A model generated the notes under the pieces. That model ran no database searches and had not been told where the DNA came from. It was given only the letters and a program-made list of their open reading frames with translations. From NCBI GenBank assembly GCA_977017575.1, contig CDRNVI010000002.1, forward strand, positions 558,001 to 622,000: a stretch of DNA of 64,000 nt, read 5' to 3'. Numbering within the stretch: position 1 is the first letter of the stretch; every line of letters begins with the position of its first letter. This DNA is from Paramoeba atlantica. Taxonomy: Eukaryota; Discosea. The translations under genes were made by a program, and so were the position numbers. Positions 40,368 to 50,133 of this stretch are shown here, in pieces.

Positions 40368-41771
40368 ATGAGATCCCAACGATTGCGGGCTCCGTCGGAG
40401 CCACGACAGGAGCGCGATAGATCACCGAAGCGGAATAGGGCGCCGACACCCATTCAGACCTCCTCTTTCCAAGACCATTCCAAGCGTCAGTCCCTTTCGT
40501 GCCCTCCCGTGCGCCCCCCTCTCCCTCCTCTCCCCACGCAGCCGGCTCCGCAGGTATCCGCGCGACCTCCTCCGATTCCCCCTACTCCTGTCCCAGCGCG
40601 CCGAAAGGTACGCCCTTCTGGTAGAGCGCTCAGCCCCGCCCGCGAACCGCCTAGCCCTCTCCCTTCCAACCTTCCCAGTTTGCCTGCGAGCTCCCTCCCT
40701 AGCCCGTACCCATTTCCGCTGGAGGCTCCCGAGCCCCATATGCGACGAAGAGGAACCCTTAACCCTGACCAGGTTGAGGCTTCTCGCTCGCCGCGCCGTT
40801 ACGAGGCCCTTGACATTGACCACGTCGAGTTGCCTCAGCGTTCACGCTGTGATGCGCGTGGGATCATGACACAATCCAGCAAAGAAGAGTTCATCACGAA
40901 AGTAATTGAGCTTCTGCGCAAGGACTATGAGGTCACCGTCGAGGCTGTATGGTCCCTTCCCCGTGACGGCCTACGGCAGACGGTTATAGGGTTGGTGCAT
41001 ATGACGCATCCTAAGGACCCTAACTCAACTGAGTTGTTCGCCGAGTGGGATGGGGACAAGAACACTGCCTACCGTTTTCCCCATCCCGAGATCAACTACC
41101 ACTCTTTGGAACTGGCCCATGTTCGGGCGCAGATGCCGGGTGGGAAACCAGTTGAAGATCTGATCCCCACTTTTGAACGCGTCCGTATTACGGACCCGAA
41201 AGGCTTCTCCCCCTACGATCCGGTTACTTGGCAACCGTGGATCGACACGGATGATTTGTTCAAGCCACGTGAACTCATCCGTGAGCTGCGCGAATCTCCG
41301 CAGCTTGGGGTACGCTTCAACCCGCCGCCGCAGCGTGAGCGCCTGTTTAAAATGTTAACTGAATGGGTGTACGCTGCGTGTAATACGGAGGGATGGCTAG
41401 AGAAGCACAACCTCGCCGTAGCCCTTCTCATCATCGAAGAGCTTCGCAACCATTATTGGGCTGCGGCGGGCGTTGCTGTCGAGCGTGTGCAACAGCGTTT
41501 GCACCGTGACGACGACCCTCAGGACCGCTATGGTCAGCTTGTTGTGGACGAGCAACTGAGGGGCCGAACCGCTCAGCGTGCTCCCCGCCGACGAACCCAG
41601 GCGCCATATTGCTTCGCGTGCCACCAGTCTGGCCACTTCCGCTCAAACTGTCCCCAATCATCTCAACACCAAGGGGGACAGTTCCGCAGCCAACGAACCC
41701 CAGCCCAGGATTTTCGAGGCGGGGTGGTGGGCGGCGCCAACCGTTACGGCGCAACACGGGCTTTCCACTAG
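40368..41771 (+). CDS. Second VIPER-like element: gag-like protein (fossil element part)
   Basis: The 468 codons run from MRSQRLRAPSEP; an upstream in-frame ATG at 40281 would add a hydrophobic stretch and seems less likely. The N-terminus is strongly proline/arginine-rich. The central blocks align with the first copy (YRFPHPEINYHSLELAHV, PRELIRELRESPQLGVRF). A CCHC knuckle CFACHQSGHFRSNC lies near the end (about 41610-41651). Confidence 0.75.
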   Translation: MRSQRLRAPSEPRQERDRSPKRNRAPTPIQTSSFQDHSKRQSLSCPPVRPPLPPLPTQPAPQVSARPPPIPPTPVPARRKVRPSGRALSPAREPPSPLPSNLPSLPASSLPSPYPFPLEAPEPHMRRRGTLNPDQVEASRSPRRYEALDIDHVELPQRSRCDARGIMTQSSKEEFITKVIELLRKDYEVTVEAVWSLPRDGLRQTVIGLVHMTHPKDPNSTELFAEWDGDKNTAYRFPHPEINYHSLELAHVRAQMPGGKPVEDLIPTFERVRITDPKGFSPYDPVTWQPWIDTDDLFKPRELIRELRESPQLGVRFNPPPQRERLFKMLTEWVYAACNTEGWLEKHNLAVALLIIEELRNHYWAAAGVAVERVQQRLHRDDDPQDRYGQLVVDEQLRGRTAQRAPRRRTQAPYCFACHQSGHFRSNCPQSSQHQGGQFRSQRTPAQDFRGGVVGGANRYGATRAFH

Positions 41772-41774
41772 GAA

Positions 41775-42959
41775 ATGCCCCCCACCCCAATTACTGCTCG
41801 TGCCCGTCGTCCCAGGCGACGACGGGTGGATATTCTTACCCCTGTTTCCTCCCCGTCTCTCCTCCAGCGCGAAAGACGGCCACGCGTGCGTGGCACTACT
41901 CCTCCTCCCCGCCCTCTCTCCCCGTTACGTCTAAGGCGCAGAAGCGTCTCCCTCCCAATCCGTCCTCTACCCCGGCTTCCCGTTCCCGTTTACGCCGCCG
42001 CCAAGACCGCCGCCGCCAAAACCGCCGCCGTCGTAACCGCCGACGCCGCACAGCCGCCAGGGAGACGCCGCCAGGAGTTGCTGAGGGCGATTCTTCGAAT
42101 GCCCCCCGAGGACCCGCGCGCCACCCAGATGAACGAGGCGCTCCAGCCCATGTGGGCGACGGCCACGTGGGCCACAAGGGAGCGATTGTGGTTCCGCCTG
42201 CGCGAGTATTGCCAGGCGAAGGGAATCACCGCGAATCCTGCAAACGCGGTGCTCTTCCTAGAGACTCTGCCTCTCGCTACCTCGACGCGCATGGGGTACG
42301 CAGGGGCATTGAGGACTCTGTTCGAGCTCATGGGAATCGAAGGTACCCCATTGAGTCTCTACGTAAAGGCCCTGCAGGCGCAGGGGGGGCTAGAACCCAC
42401 GCGGCAGATGCTACCAATCACGCCACTTCTTCTAAAGAAGCTGAGACGTCACCTCGACGTAAAGGAGAGCATGTGTTGCCTCCTGTGTTGGAAAGCCGCT
42501 GCGAGATGGACCGAGACCGCCGACCTGAGGCGGGAGCAGTTTGTGAGTGTGGCCAGTCACGAGGTAGTCATTTATTGGGGCAGGGGGACAAAGACGACTC
42601 GTCTGAATCCTTACCGACCGTACCTCTACGCGATAGTGACTGGCCCGGGGACACCCGAACTGGCTCAGTTTGTGGGAAGTTTGAGACCAGGCCAACGCCT
42701 GTGTTACACGACGGTCCGGGAGATGGACCACAGGATAAATCAGCTTCTCGGTCCGGGGTATGGAACGCATTCCATAAAAAGAGGGGCAATAACTTGCCTG
42801 TTTCACGAGATCTCCCTCGGGAATCTCAGGATGGAGGACGTCCAGAACCTCACGAAACACCTCAACGTCGAATCACTGCTGCGCTACAACGCAAGCAGTA
42901 TTACAACGGCAAGGGCTCTCGGGACGCAGAGAGTCTCAGCACGTCTCCCAGTGCTGTAA
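41775..42959 (+). CDS. Second VIPER-like element: tyrosine recombinase (fossil element part)
   Basis: The YR gene has 394 codons and begins 3 bases after the gag stop. Blocks shared with the first copy are MWATATWATRERLWFRLREY, LLCWKAAARWTETADL, IYWGRGTKTTRLNPYRP, TTVREMDHRINQLLG, THSIKRGA and LTKHLNVESLLRYN, which hold the expected Arg, His and Tyr positions. A second frame (from 41609) is open across its whole length and continues into the RT. Confidence 0.82.
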   Translation: MPPTPITARARRPRRRRVDILTPVSSPSLLQRERRPRVRGTTPPPRPLSPLRLRRRSVSLPIRPLPRLPVPVYAAAKTAAAKTAAVVTADAAQPPGRRRQELLRAILRMPPEDPRATQMNEALQPMWATATWATRERLWFRLREYCQAKGITANPANAVLFLETLPLATSTRMGYAGALRTLFELMGIEGTPLSLYVKALQAQGGLEPTRQMLPITPLLLKKLRRHLDVKESMCCLLCWKAAARWTETADLRREQFVSVASHEVVIYWGRGTKTTRLNPYRPYLYAIVTGPGTPELAQFVGSLRPGQRLCYTTVREMDHRINQLLGPGYGTHSIKRGAITCLFHEISLGNLRMEDVQNLTKHLNVESLLRYNASSITTARALGTQRVSARLPVL

Positions 42960-44644
42960 CCTCGGAGCACGTGGCAAAGTGCTTCGAGGAAGTGCCTTAC
43001 CTTCGCAGGCACTCCGTTGTTTGTGCACGCCGCTCTTCACGGCTAGCCAAGGCACACGACGCTCACCTACCTTTGCACGTTAAGAAGTCGATACCTGTTA
43101 TCCATATGGATCAGGTTAAAGAGTGGATGAGTCTGTCAGCTGCCACTCGTTTTCGCAAGGTAGTGGATGAATTATTATGGGTACCTAAAGCCCCGTACCC
43201 CGAACCTAGTGTGAAAGGTTCGTTGCCTGAGGCGGACGTCCGATTGTTGGAGGACGCAGGCATAATCTCTAAGGTCCCGGCGCAGGAGTTGAGAAAGCGC
43301 CCATCGGTGCAGTTCATGATTCCCTTCACGGTTGTGGAGACCGATGATGAGGGCAATCAGCGCAGAAGATTTATTTCATGGACAAGGGACGATAACGATA
43401 GATTAAAATCATATGAACCAAAGGTCCCATTATATCATCCCTCCAAGTATCTTCATAAGGCGCACGAGCCGATGGCTGTGAAGCGGGACTTCACATGCGG
43501 GTTTTACCAGATTGGTATCCCGAAGAGGGCGCGGCCCAAATTCCGCCTTAGAACGAACAGTGGAGACGTGTATGAGATGAACGTCCTCCCGATGGGCCAT
43601 AGGTGTGCACCGGAGGTTATGCACACGGTTACCGCCGCGATTGCTGGCGAGGCGTCGATTTGTTCTCAGCGCTACTCGTTTCACCGAGGCGCTATCGACG
43701 TTTATGTTGACGGAGTTCGGTTTGCAGGAACCCACTCCGAGGCCACCACGTACGCTCAGTTCATTGACGAGCGTTGCGACAAGGCGAACGGTCTTTTCAA
43801 AGATCGGGGTCAGCCCCCTGTAGCACAGTACGTGTTCAATGGGGTGGCGTTCGACCATAACGCGCATACGGTCTGCCTGGGACCGCGAGTGATCAGGAAA
43901 CTGCGAGCCGACTCTTTCTTCAACATTTCCTTTGTTGACCTAGAGGCGGTGGTGGGGCGCCTCATTTATGGCTCCGCAGTTCTCCGACTCAATATGCCGC
44001 GGTTTTATTTCGCTTTGAAGGTGGCGCAACGGCGTATCAACTTGTTGAACCGTTGCCCGAAGTTATGTGACCGTCCGGTCGCACTCCCTGTCGTCACTCG
44101 CTCCATGCTAGCAGAGTGGAGAAACGAGTTGTTGGAGAATGTTCCACGGTCTCCACCTCCCCATCCCGATGTTGTTCCACACAAGCATCGTCTCTACACC
44201 GATGCCTCGGTGAAAGGATGGGGAGCGATTATGTATTTAGACAGCGGAGAGGTTTTGATTACGGGAGAGGCGTGGCCTGAGTCCTCCTCGTATGAGGTGA
44301 ATCGTGCGGAAGCTGCAGCAGTCCGCTTAGCCCTCGAGAAGTTTTCCGCGCATTGCCCCCGTGGAACCTGCTTGGATGTTTTTGTTGACAACACCTCCTG
44401 TCAGGCTGCACTGAACAGGAGGATCTCCAAGTCAGAGGGGGTTTCAATGGAATTGCGCGAAGTCCTGCGACTGACAGAGGAGAAAGGTATTTGTGTCAAG
44501 GCAGCGTATATATCCACGGATGAGAACCCGGCGGATGCTGTCAGTCGCGGGAAGGAGATTGAGATGGAGAAGGTCGAGAGATACGAAGGTAAGATCGAGA
44601 GAGACATTAGTAAGGTAGGCAGTCATATTCAGAGAAAGCCCTAA
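42960..44644 (+). CDS. Second VIPER-like element: RT-RNase H (fossil element part)
   Basis: This is the RT-RNase H part of a frame that is already open from 41609 and so overlaps the YR gene. RT blocks are AVKRDFTCGFYQIGIPK, LPMGHRCAPEVMHTVTAAIA and YVFNGVAFDHNAH. The RNase H-like part has LYTDASVKGWGAIMY, NRAEAAAVRLALEKF, VFVDNTSCQAALN and STDENPADAVSRG. Overlap of YR and RT frames is known for DIRS-like elements; how the RT frame is entered is not visible. Confidence 0.8.
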
Positions 44645-45428
44645 GGGACAGGATCACCAAATACAAAAAAAAAACAAGAAAAGAAAAAAAAAGAAAAAAA
44701 ACAAAGACAAGAAAAAAAGAAAAAAAACAAAGACAAAAAAAAAAAAAAAAAAAAAAAGCGGACGGGGTCCTGGGGTATGGAGGTTGTCCCTATAATTTTG
44801 GAAGGTTATGGATGTTAATCGGTTAACAGGTCTTTATTCTCACTCCTTGTTTTTTCGGAAGCAAGGTTCCCCAATGTGAGGTAGGGATGAGTAAAGGTTT
44901 CCTTTGCACTACGGTTAGCGCCTTAATGTTTTTAGCCGCGTCACTGTTGACACGGCCCTACGCATCACGCCTAGTTGCTCCACACTTCTAGGTACACAAG
45001 TTGGTCTAGGGCAGAGGATAAAAACGTAACCTGCGTAGCTCGTGTGAGCTTGTAAAGGGCGTGGCAGTGGACTGGTCATCTATTGCTATCGTTATCCTTT
45101 TGTGAGTTCTGGGATGGTATATGAAAAATTATTTTACTATGTGATTGGGCATTTCTTTTGTTTATTTATATTGATTGTGTGACGTGTGTGTGGGCAGGTT
45201 GGCCGAGGGTTCCGGTGGGGGGAACCCCGTTAACAACGTGACATATGATTTTTGGTTTTATGCAGGCTTTCTTTTGAACGAGGTATAAGCGTGTGAATTC
45301 TATCTACTATACGTTCTTGGATTTCGGGACGATTTGGATGTGTGATTATATTAGTCATAGTTGTTTACTTATATTTGTTTGTTTACGTATATGTTTTCAT
45401 GGAGCCCCTCGGCGTGGATTTCGCAAGC
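44645..45428 (+). other. A-rich tract and diverged LINE-A-like 3'UTR
   Basis: There is no gene in this stretch. Bases 44664-44757 are A-rich with a repeated AAACAAAGAC unit and end in 23 A residues. Downstream, 44838-44886 (CTCACTCCTTG ... CAAGGTTCCCCAATGTGAG) matches the LINE-A UTR box CTCACGCCTAG ... CTAGGTACCCCAAGTGAG, with the stem pairs changed on both sides. GTCA-CTGT-TGAC at about 44941-44952 matches the GTGTCG-CTGT-CGACAC hairpin. A second CCTAG...CTAGG box is at about 44967. It is probably an old LINE-A relative cut at its 5' end; I see no poly(A) closing it. Confidence 0.5.
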
Positions 45429-46196
45429 GAAAAGGGGAACCACGAGTGGCTGATGTACACTGCACGTTTCGTTCCTTCACAGCAATTCACTTTCGCCATA
45501 CTGCCGCGATTCAATCTACCACATCCGAACTTACCACCAAACGTACAATGTCCGGGGTGTCAAGTCACATATGACTCAGCCACAGCACTGCGGCACATCC
45601 CTGCATGTACGAAATGTCCGGGAATCAACGCTACAACTAAACACAATGCCCTCGTACGCTATATATATGGGCTGTGCCTCAAAGCAGGATTGCCGGCTGA
45701 ACGCGAACCACGACAGTTCACATCTTACAAGTGTATGAAGTGCTCCGAAACAGTCGCCGAACGTCTTAAAAATGAGCACATGAAGAGGTGTACTACGGGA
45801 CGCATGCATCGCACAGGGCCAGACCTTGTTGTCTACTGGGCTTCTGGGGAAAAATTCTATGACCTCACCGTGGTTCATGAATTGGCCCCATCGCATCAAG
45901 GCAAAAAGGCCCCCCAACTCATGCGTGACGCGATCTCCCGCAAGCAAAACACCTATGTCGCATCAGGTTTGATCGAATCAGGACAATTCGAATGCATACC
46001 GATGCTCGCCGGAGGGGCACTTCATAAAAACACACGCAATCTACTATACGCGCTCGCGGACCGTTGCCAAATGCCTAGAGAAGATGTGATTCAACATTTT
46101 ATTCTGCATCTCCAGGAACTAAACGGAACAACAACGCATGCTCACATGCGTCCGTTTCTTTCTTCCAATATGCAGGAAAAGGAATATGGTTTTTAA
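45429..46196 (+). CDS. LINE-B1 C-terminal zinc fingers and RLE
   Basis: The ORF resumes at ASEKGNHEWLMYTARFVPSQ after the second VIPER-like insertion and is open to the stop at 46194-46196 (255 residues). It shows a first finger CPGCQVTYDSATALRHIPAC ending in CTKC, the block NATTKHNALVRYIYGLC, a second finger YKCMKCSETV...H...C and the nuclease core HRTGPDLVVYWASGEKFYDL followed by TVVHELAPS. It ends with IPMLAGGALHKNTRNLLYAL and a helical tail. GPD...YDLTV is the PD...D pattern of an RLE. It probably nicks the insertion target. Confidence in the nuclease fold is moderate because it rests on motif spacing. Confidence 0.78.
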   Translation, partial: EKGNHEWLMYTARFVPSQQFTFAILPRFNLPHPNLPPNVQCPGCQVTYDSATALRHIPACTKCPGINATTKHNALVRYIYGLCLKAGLPAEREPRQFTSYKCMKCSETVAERLKNEHMKRCTTGRMHRTGPDLVVYWASGEKFYDLTVVHELAPSHQGKKAPQLMRDAISRKQNTYVASGLIESGQFECIPMLAGGALHKNTRNLLYALADRCQMPREDVIQHFILHLQELNGTTTHAHMRPFLSSNMQEKEYGF

Positions 46197-46343
46197 TATG
46201 AGAGAGAAGAAGAGAAGTCTGATTTAACCAATGCAGGCAATCCCAATGAATAAAAAAAAAGGAGAAGTGACACGTAAACTCCCTAGATATCAAAAAAAAA
46301 AAATCGTAGTTTTGTTAAGACAAAAAAAAAAAAAAAAAAAAAA

Positions 46344-49300
46344 GGCTAATATCGGGTCAAATGCCCCGGAAGGGGGAACAAGCTTGAAAAACACCGGGCA
46401 ATTTTCCGGCGGCTGAAAACCACTAGCCCCGAATTGGGCGGACCATGAGCCTCCGTGTGAAATCACATCGCGGAATCTAATCAAAATCAAAGCCAAGAAC
46501 TTCCGCATCGGATCTACGAGTCAATCACACGAGAACATAGCCCATGACGAAAACCATATCCAAGAGGACCCAGCCAAAGAAATGTCCGAAACAGAAAGCG
46601 AGACCAGTGATACAATGTGTCTGGACGACGATGGATCGACGCAAGATCGAGTACAGGAGCTAATGACACAGGCCGGCAACAAATCGCCCGACCAAGTGTA
46701 CAACATCGTTTCCAAGTGGGGCAAGGGTACAGAATGTGTGATCGAATGGGGCTTCCGACAGAACACTACAAACTACAAGTCAAACGGCATCGTTGTAGGC
46801 AGGACCGTGCGAAAATCAACCGTGAAAGTCAAGATTTCATACGAGCCGGCTCTAGGTCACGATGGTCCATGCGGTTTTCTTTATCTTCCACCGTCCAATA
46901 AAATCAGAATCTGTAACCTCCAAGCCACTAAGTTATTCAAAATCGAGATGCCGACACAAAATTTGGAGGAACAAGCGGAGCACATCTCATGCGAAGACGG
47001 TCAGAGTGACCTTGATCCGCTCCCGCCTATGGCTCAAATAGACCCATCTTTCGCGGTTCATGTTGTGGCGATTTTCCGTGCGATAATTCGGGGATATGCA
47101 GCGGCGGAGCTTGACTCAGAAAAAGAGGCGATATGGCACAAATTTTTGAATGCGCCTCGCGATTCACTTGCGACAGTACGTCAAGCAATTCGACGAAACC
47201 AAAAAGTAGCTCATGTTCGCAACGACCGAGAAAACTTGGAAGCTAGCAACTTGAGTGCGGAACAACGGGCGGAGTTAGAAATTGACAGGCGTTCGATCAG
47301 GCACGCCCTACAGACGGCGCGGGCAGGAAACCTTGGCAAAGCAACTCGGATCCTGGACAATGTCTACAAGGAATCAGCTCTCACTCCTGAAGAAAAAGTG
47401 CGAAAGCTTCAACAACTTCATCCTGAAGGCGACGCCATACGAATCCCGGAAGCAGACTTCCCACGGACTGGCGTTGTTGAGAAATCAGAGGTTCGCCTAG
47501 CGACCGAAAAATTATCCAGAGGCGCTTCACCAGGACCAACCGGCCTGAGTGAAAGCATGATGCGACTGCTCGTAGACGACGAAGAGTCATGTCTTTCACT
47601 TTGCCACATGCTTCGGGATGTCATCAACGGCGAAGTTCCTCTGAATGTGCGAAAACGTCTAACCCGATGCAGAATCATCGCGCTAGCGAAACCTCAAAAT
47701 GGAATTCGACCTATTGCGATGGGGGATACCATTCTGAAGATTTGCGGTTCCATCCTTCTACAACGACATGAAAACGCTCTGCAAATTTTTTTCTCCCCAA
47801 TTCAACGAGGCATTTTGCAAAAAAACGCATGTGAGTCCATCGTTCACGAACTTTTAAATGAATACGAAGAAGGACATGCTCTCCTCACCGTCGATTTTAG
47901 CAACGCGTATAATACACCACAACGCAACGCCATTGCTGAGGCACTCCTTGGTAATCCCATTTTCAAGCCTTTCATGCGCCTATTCTACCTAGAATATGGG
48001 ATTCCCTCTGAGCTGCTATTTTTTGCGCACAATGCTCTGTTTGCTACCATCGAAAGCTCTTCAGGAATTCGCCAAGGATCGGCACTTTCATCAATGTACT
48101 TCTGCGCACTTTTGCAAGGCCCGCTACGAGAACTCATGCACCTCTATCCTGACGTGAAGATCCGAGCATACCAAGACGATGTGACTTTGAGCTCCAAAAA
48201 CGTGCAAGCATTGGAGGCAGCTTTCTTTTACCTGCGTGAGATCGCCGCAGAGATGAACCTCCGAATTAATTTCCAGAAATGCGATTGGTTTCAGAAGAAC
48301 ATTCCCAACATAGCTCAGCCTCCTCCGTTGGAAAAACTTGGAGTAAACTTTTGCAGTGATGCGATAAAAGTCTTAGGCGCATACGTAGGTACAGACCAAG
48401 TCGTGGAAAATCTGCTGATCAAGAAAATGGAGAAACACAAGTGCCTATTCCGCAGGTTGTTGCTTATGGGTCCCAGTAACTTGTCTCTTGCCATTCTCCG
48501 CCGTTGTACGATTCCACGGCACGATTACCATCTACGAGTACATCGGCCAGGCGCTACTTTCCAACTAGCACAATCCTTCGAGAACCAAGTAAACAAAGTT
48601 CTAGAAAAGTGGAGTGGAGCAGACGCAAACGCCCTGAAACTCGCCGCTCTACCACAGAAACTCGGTGGCCTAGGCTTAATTTCCTCGACTCTGAAGCAAA
48701 AACATTTCTTCGAAACTGCCAGCAAATCTATTGATGAGCACCTTAAACCCAATAACGCTCCGGTAGATCAGAAAGGCAGCGAAAAAGCTGTGAAACAACC
48801 GCAAAGCCGAGGAGAGGCAGCGCGCAAGCTATTGAAAAAGAAGCTAAGTGCAGAACACGATAAACAGATAACTGAGCTGCAGAAGGATTCTCACATGGGA
48901 CTTTTATTGAAGCGTACAAAGGAATCAAACATGCATTTAGAAAGCACCAGCAATTATGTAAACCCGTACCTCTTCCGATACACTTTGATGATGCGTTTGG
49001 GCATCGGATTACATAACGCACCGGCCGATGTTATATGCCCTGGATGCTGTGGCCATGAATCTCCTACCAGCATTATACCACACGTCGCAGGATGCTCCCG
49101 GTGCTCGGGCATGAATTGCACCAGAAAGCACTCACACATAGTGAGGTACCTCGCAGATTTGTGCTCCAAAGCTGGTCTCCCTTGTATTATCGAACCGCGC
49201 ATCCATTCTTCGTTTTTCTGTACTAAGTGCAAGTGTTCCATCTCAGCGGAAGTAGCTGAACATCATCCTTGCAAAGCCCGCAGAATCCGATCCGGTCCTG

Positions 49301-49825
49301 ATCTTGCTATTATGTGGCCCCACATGGGGGAGGTCCTGTATGATTTTACCGTTGTTCACACTTGTTGCAGCAGCTATGCCAAACAAACAAGTACAGCGCT
49401 GATGCAGCACGTGCTCGACAAGAAATTCAAGAAGTACGTTACGGAGAAAGGCGTAGAAAGCGACTCTTTTCGTTGCCTGGCCGCCTCTGACTGCGGTCTT
49501 CTGCACAACGACACCAAAACCCTCCTCAAGGCATTATCCCAACGAGCCAAACAAAAGTACGAAGACGTACGTGAGGCCTTCCAACTCGAGATAGAAAAGC
49601 TAGCAGCGTATACTATTGTATCGCAGCTCCGCGAGTATATTCCAGAAGCACATTGGATTGGTGGACTGCGTCAGTGAGTCGACCAACAAGTTCGCACATT
49701 AGAAAAGCTCTTAAAAGTTCTTATTATTATTCACAACGATTATCCGTGTTTAGAATGCCTGCGAGATTTAGGATAATACGAACGATCTTTGGGAGAAGGC
49801 TCAGAAAAAGAAAAAAAAAAAAAAA
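46344..49825 (+). mobile_element. LINE-B2 copy with an open ORF
   Basis: The copy begins directly after the LINE-B1 poly(A) and ends in its own poly(A) (49812-49825) after a 135 bp 3'UTR. No SL-like sequence is at its start. The first 80 bases instead include a 46 bp stretch (46377-46422) identical to an internal RT region of the minus-strand LINE-B1 copy at 52794-52839. The ORF is uninterrupted, so this looks like one of the youngest elements here. Confidence 0.85.
46582..49677 (+). CDS. LINE-B2 polyprotein: barrel-like module, RT, zinc fingers, RLE
   Basis: The ORF has 1031 codons; the frame is open back to 46417 but the first ATG is 46582. The barrel-like module is at about 40-115 (CVIEWGFRQNTTNYKSNG ... 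KISYEP ... LYLPPSNKIRICNL). The RT has RGASPGPTGLSESM, IRPIAMGDTILKI (about 375), LLTVDFSNAYNTPQRN (about 436), IRQGSALSSMYFC (about 495) and the catalytic block AYQDDVTLSS (about 529; YQDD instead of the common YADD). Fingers follow: CPGCCGHES...HVAGCSRC (about 818) and FFCTKCKCSI. The RLE reads SGPDLAIMWPHMGEVLYDFT (about 903). The end is TIVSQLREYIPEAHWIGGLR. Unlike B1 it lacks a long proline-rich N-terminus. Confidence 0.9.
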   Translation: MSETESETSDTMCLDDDGSTQDRVQELMTQAGNKSPDQVYNIVSKWGKGTECVIEWGFRQNTTNYKSNGIVVGRTVRKSTVKVKISYEPALGHDGPCGFLYLPPSNKIRICNLQATKLFKIEMPTQNLEEQAEHISCEDGQSDLDPLPPMAQIDPSFAVHVVAIFRAIIRGYAAAELDSEKEAIWHKFLNAPRDSLATVRQAIRRNQKVAHVRNDRENLEASNLSAEQRAELEIDRRSIRHALQTARAGNLGKATRILDNVYKESALTPEEKVRKLQQLHPEGDAIRIPEADFPRTGVVEKSEVRLATEKLSRGASPGPTGLSESMMRLLVDDEESCLSLCHMLRDVINGEVPLNVRKRLTRCRIIALAKPQNGIRPIAMGDTILKICGSILLQRHENALQIFFSPIQRGILQKNACESIVHELLNEYEEGHALLTVDFSNAYNTPQRNAIAEALLGNPIFKPFMRLFYLEYGIPSELLFFAHNALFATIESSSGIRQGSALSSMYFCALLQGPLRELMHLYPDVKIRAYQDDVTLSSKNVQALEAAFFYLREIAAEMNLRINFQKCDWFQKNIPNIAQPPPLEKLGVNFCSDAIKVLGAYVGTDQVVENLLIKKMEKHKCLFRRLLLMGPSNLSLAILRRCTIPRHDYHLRVHRPGATFQLAQSFENQVNKVLEKWSGADANALKLAALPQKLGGLGLISSTLKQKHFFETASKSIDEHLKPNNAPVDQKGSEKAVKQPQSRGEAARKLLKKKLSAEHDKQITELQKDSHMGLLLKRTKESNMHLESTSNYVNPYLFRYTLMMRLGIGLHNAPADVICPGCCGHESPTSIIPHVAGCSRCSGMNCTRKHSHIVRYLADLCSKAGLPCIIEPRIHSSFFCTKCKCSISAEVAEHHPCKARRIRSGPDLAIMWPHMGEVLYDFTVVHTCCSSYAKQTSTALMQHVLDKKFKKYVTEKGVESDSFRCLAASDCGLLHNDTKTLLKALSQRAKQKYEDVREAFQLEIEKLAAYTIVSQLREYIPEAHWIGGLRQ

Positions 49826-50133
49826 GTGGAGTGGTCGAAAGACCCGGTCCGGAACGCGCGAATGGATTGGGTCTGTATTGCTTGTTTTAGTTTTTACTGT
49901 TTCTTGTTTGTAGTATATACTTAGGGGAGATTAAATTGCTAGTTTTGGGCTGAGAAAAAACAAAAGGTACATCTGTGGAAACAAAAAGAATTGCTAATTT
50001 GATTGCTTGTTTTCAACTCGTATACCCCCCCAATGGACCTACTTGGTTCGTCTACTGGGTCAAAATATAGAGGCAATGCCGCGATTCATACTTTTCCCCC
50101 CTTATTAACTGCAAAAAAAAAAAAAAAAAAAAA
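49678..50133 (+). repeat. LINE-B2 3'UTR, then a truncated LINE-A 3'UTR with poly(A)
   Basis: There is no gene here. The LINE-B2 UTR contains TTATTATTATT at about 49724 and closes in poly(A). A LINE-A insertion follows at once (49826), truncated to GTGGAGTGGTCGAAAGACC and onward, ending in a 21-base poly(A) at 50113-50133. Confidence 0.8.

Larger units (their letters stand above)
40187..45428 (+). mobile_element. Second VIPER-like YR retroelement, inserted in LINE-B1
   Basis: The gag-like, YR and RT-RNase H parts are in the same order as in the first copy but clearly diverged in sequence and richer in GC, so this is a different subfamily. The borders are set by the interrupted LINE-B1 frame. 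I could not recognise split direct repeats. The region after the RT (44645-45428) has A-rich runs and a LINE-A-like UTR, so the right end may be altered. The coding parts look whole by frame length. Probably older than the first copy, or from another lineage. Confidence 0.78.
22766..46343 (+). mobile_element. LINE-B1 copy split by three younger insertions
   Basis: About 4.9 kb of native LINE-B1 sequence is spread over 23.6 kb: 22766-23302, 24027-25792, 38394-40186 and 45429-46343. The insertions are a SINE-like element (23303-24014), a VIPER-like element (25793-38393) and a second VIPER-like element (about 40187-45428). The copy starts after a poly(A) and has a partial SL-like sequence at 22813-22828. 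It ends in a short 3'UTR with TTTTGTTAAGAC and a 22-base poly(A) (46322-46343). It must be older than everything nested in it. Confidence 0.85.
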
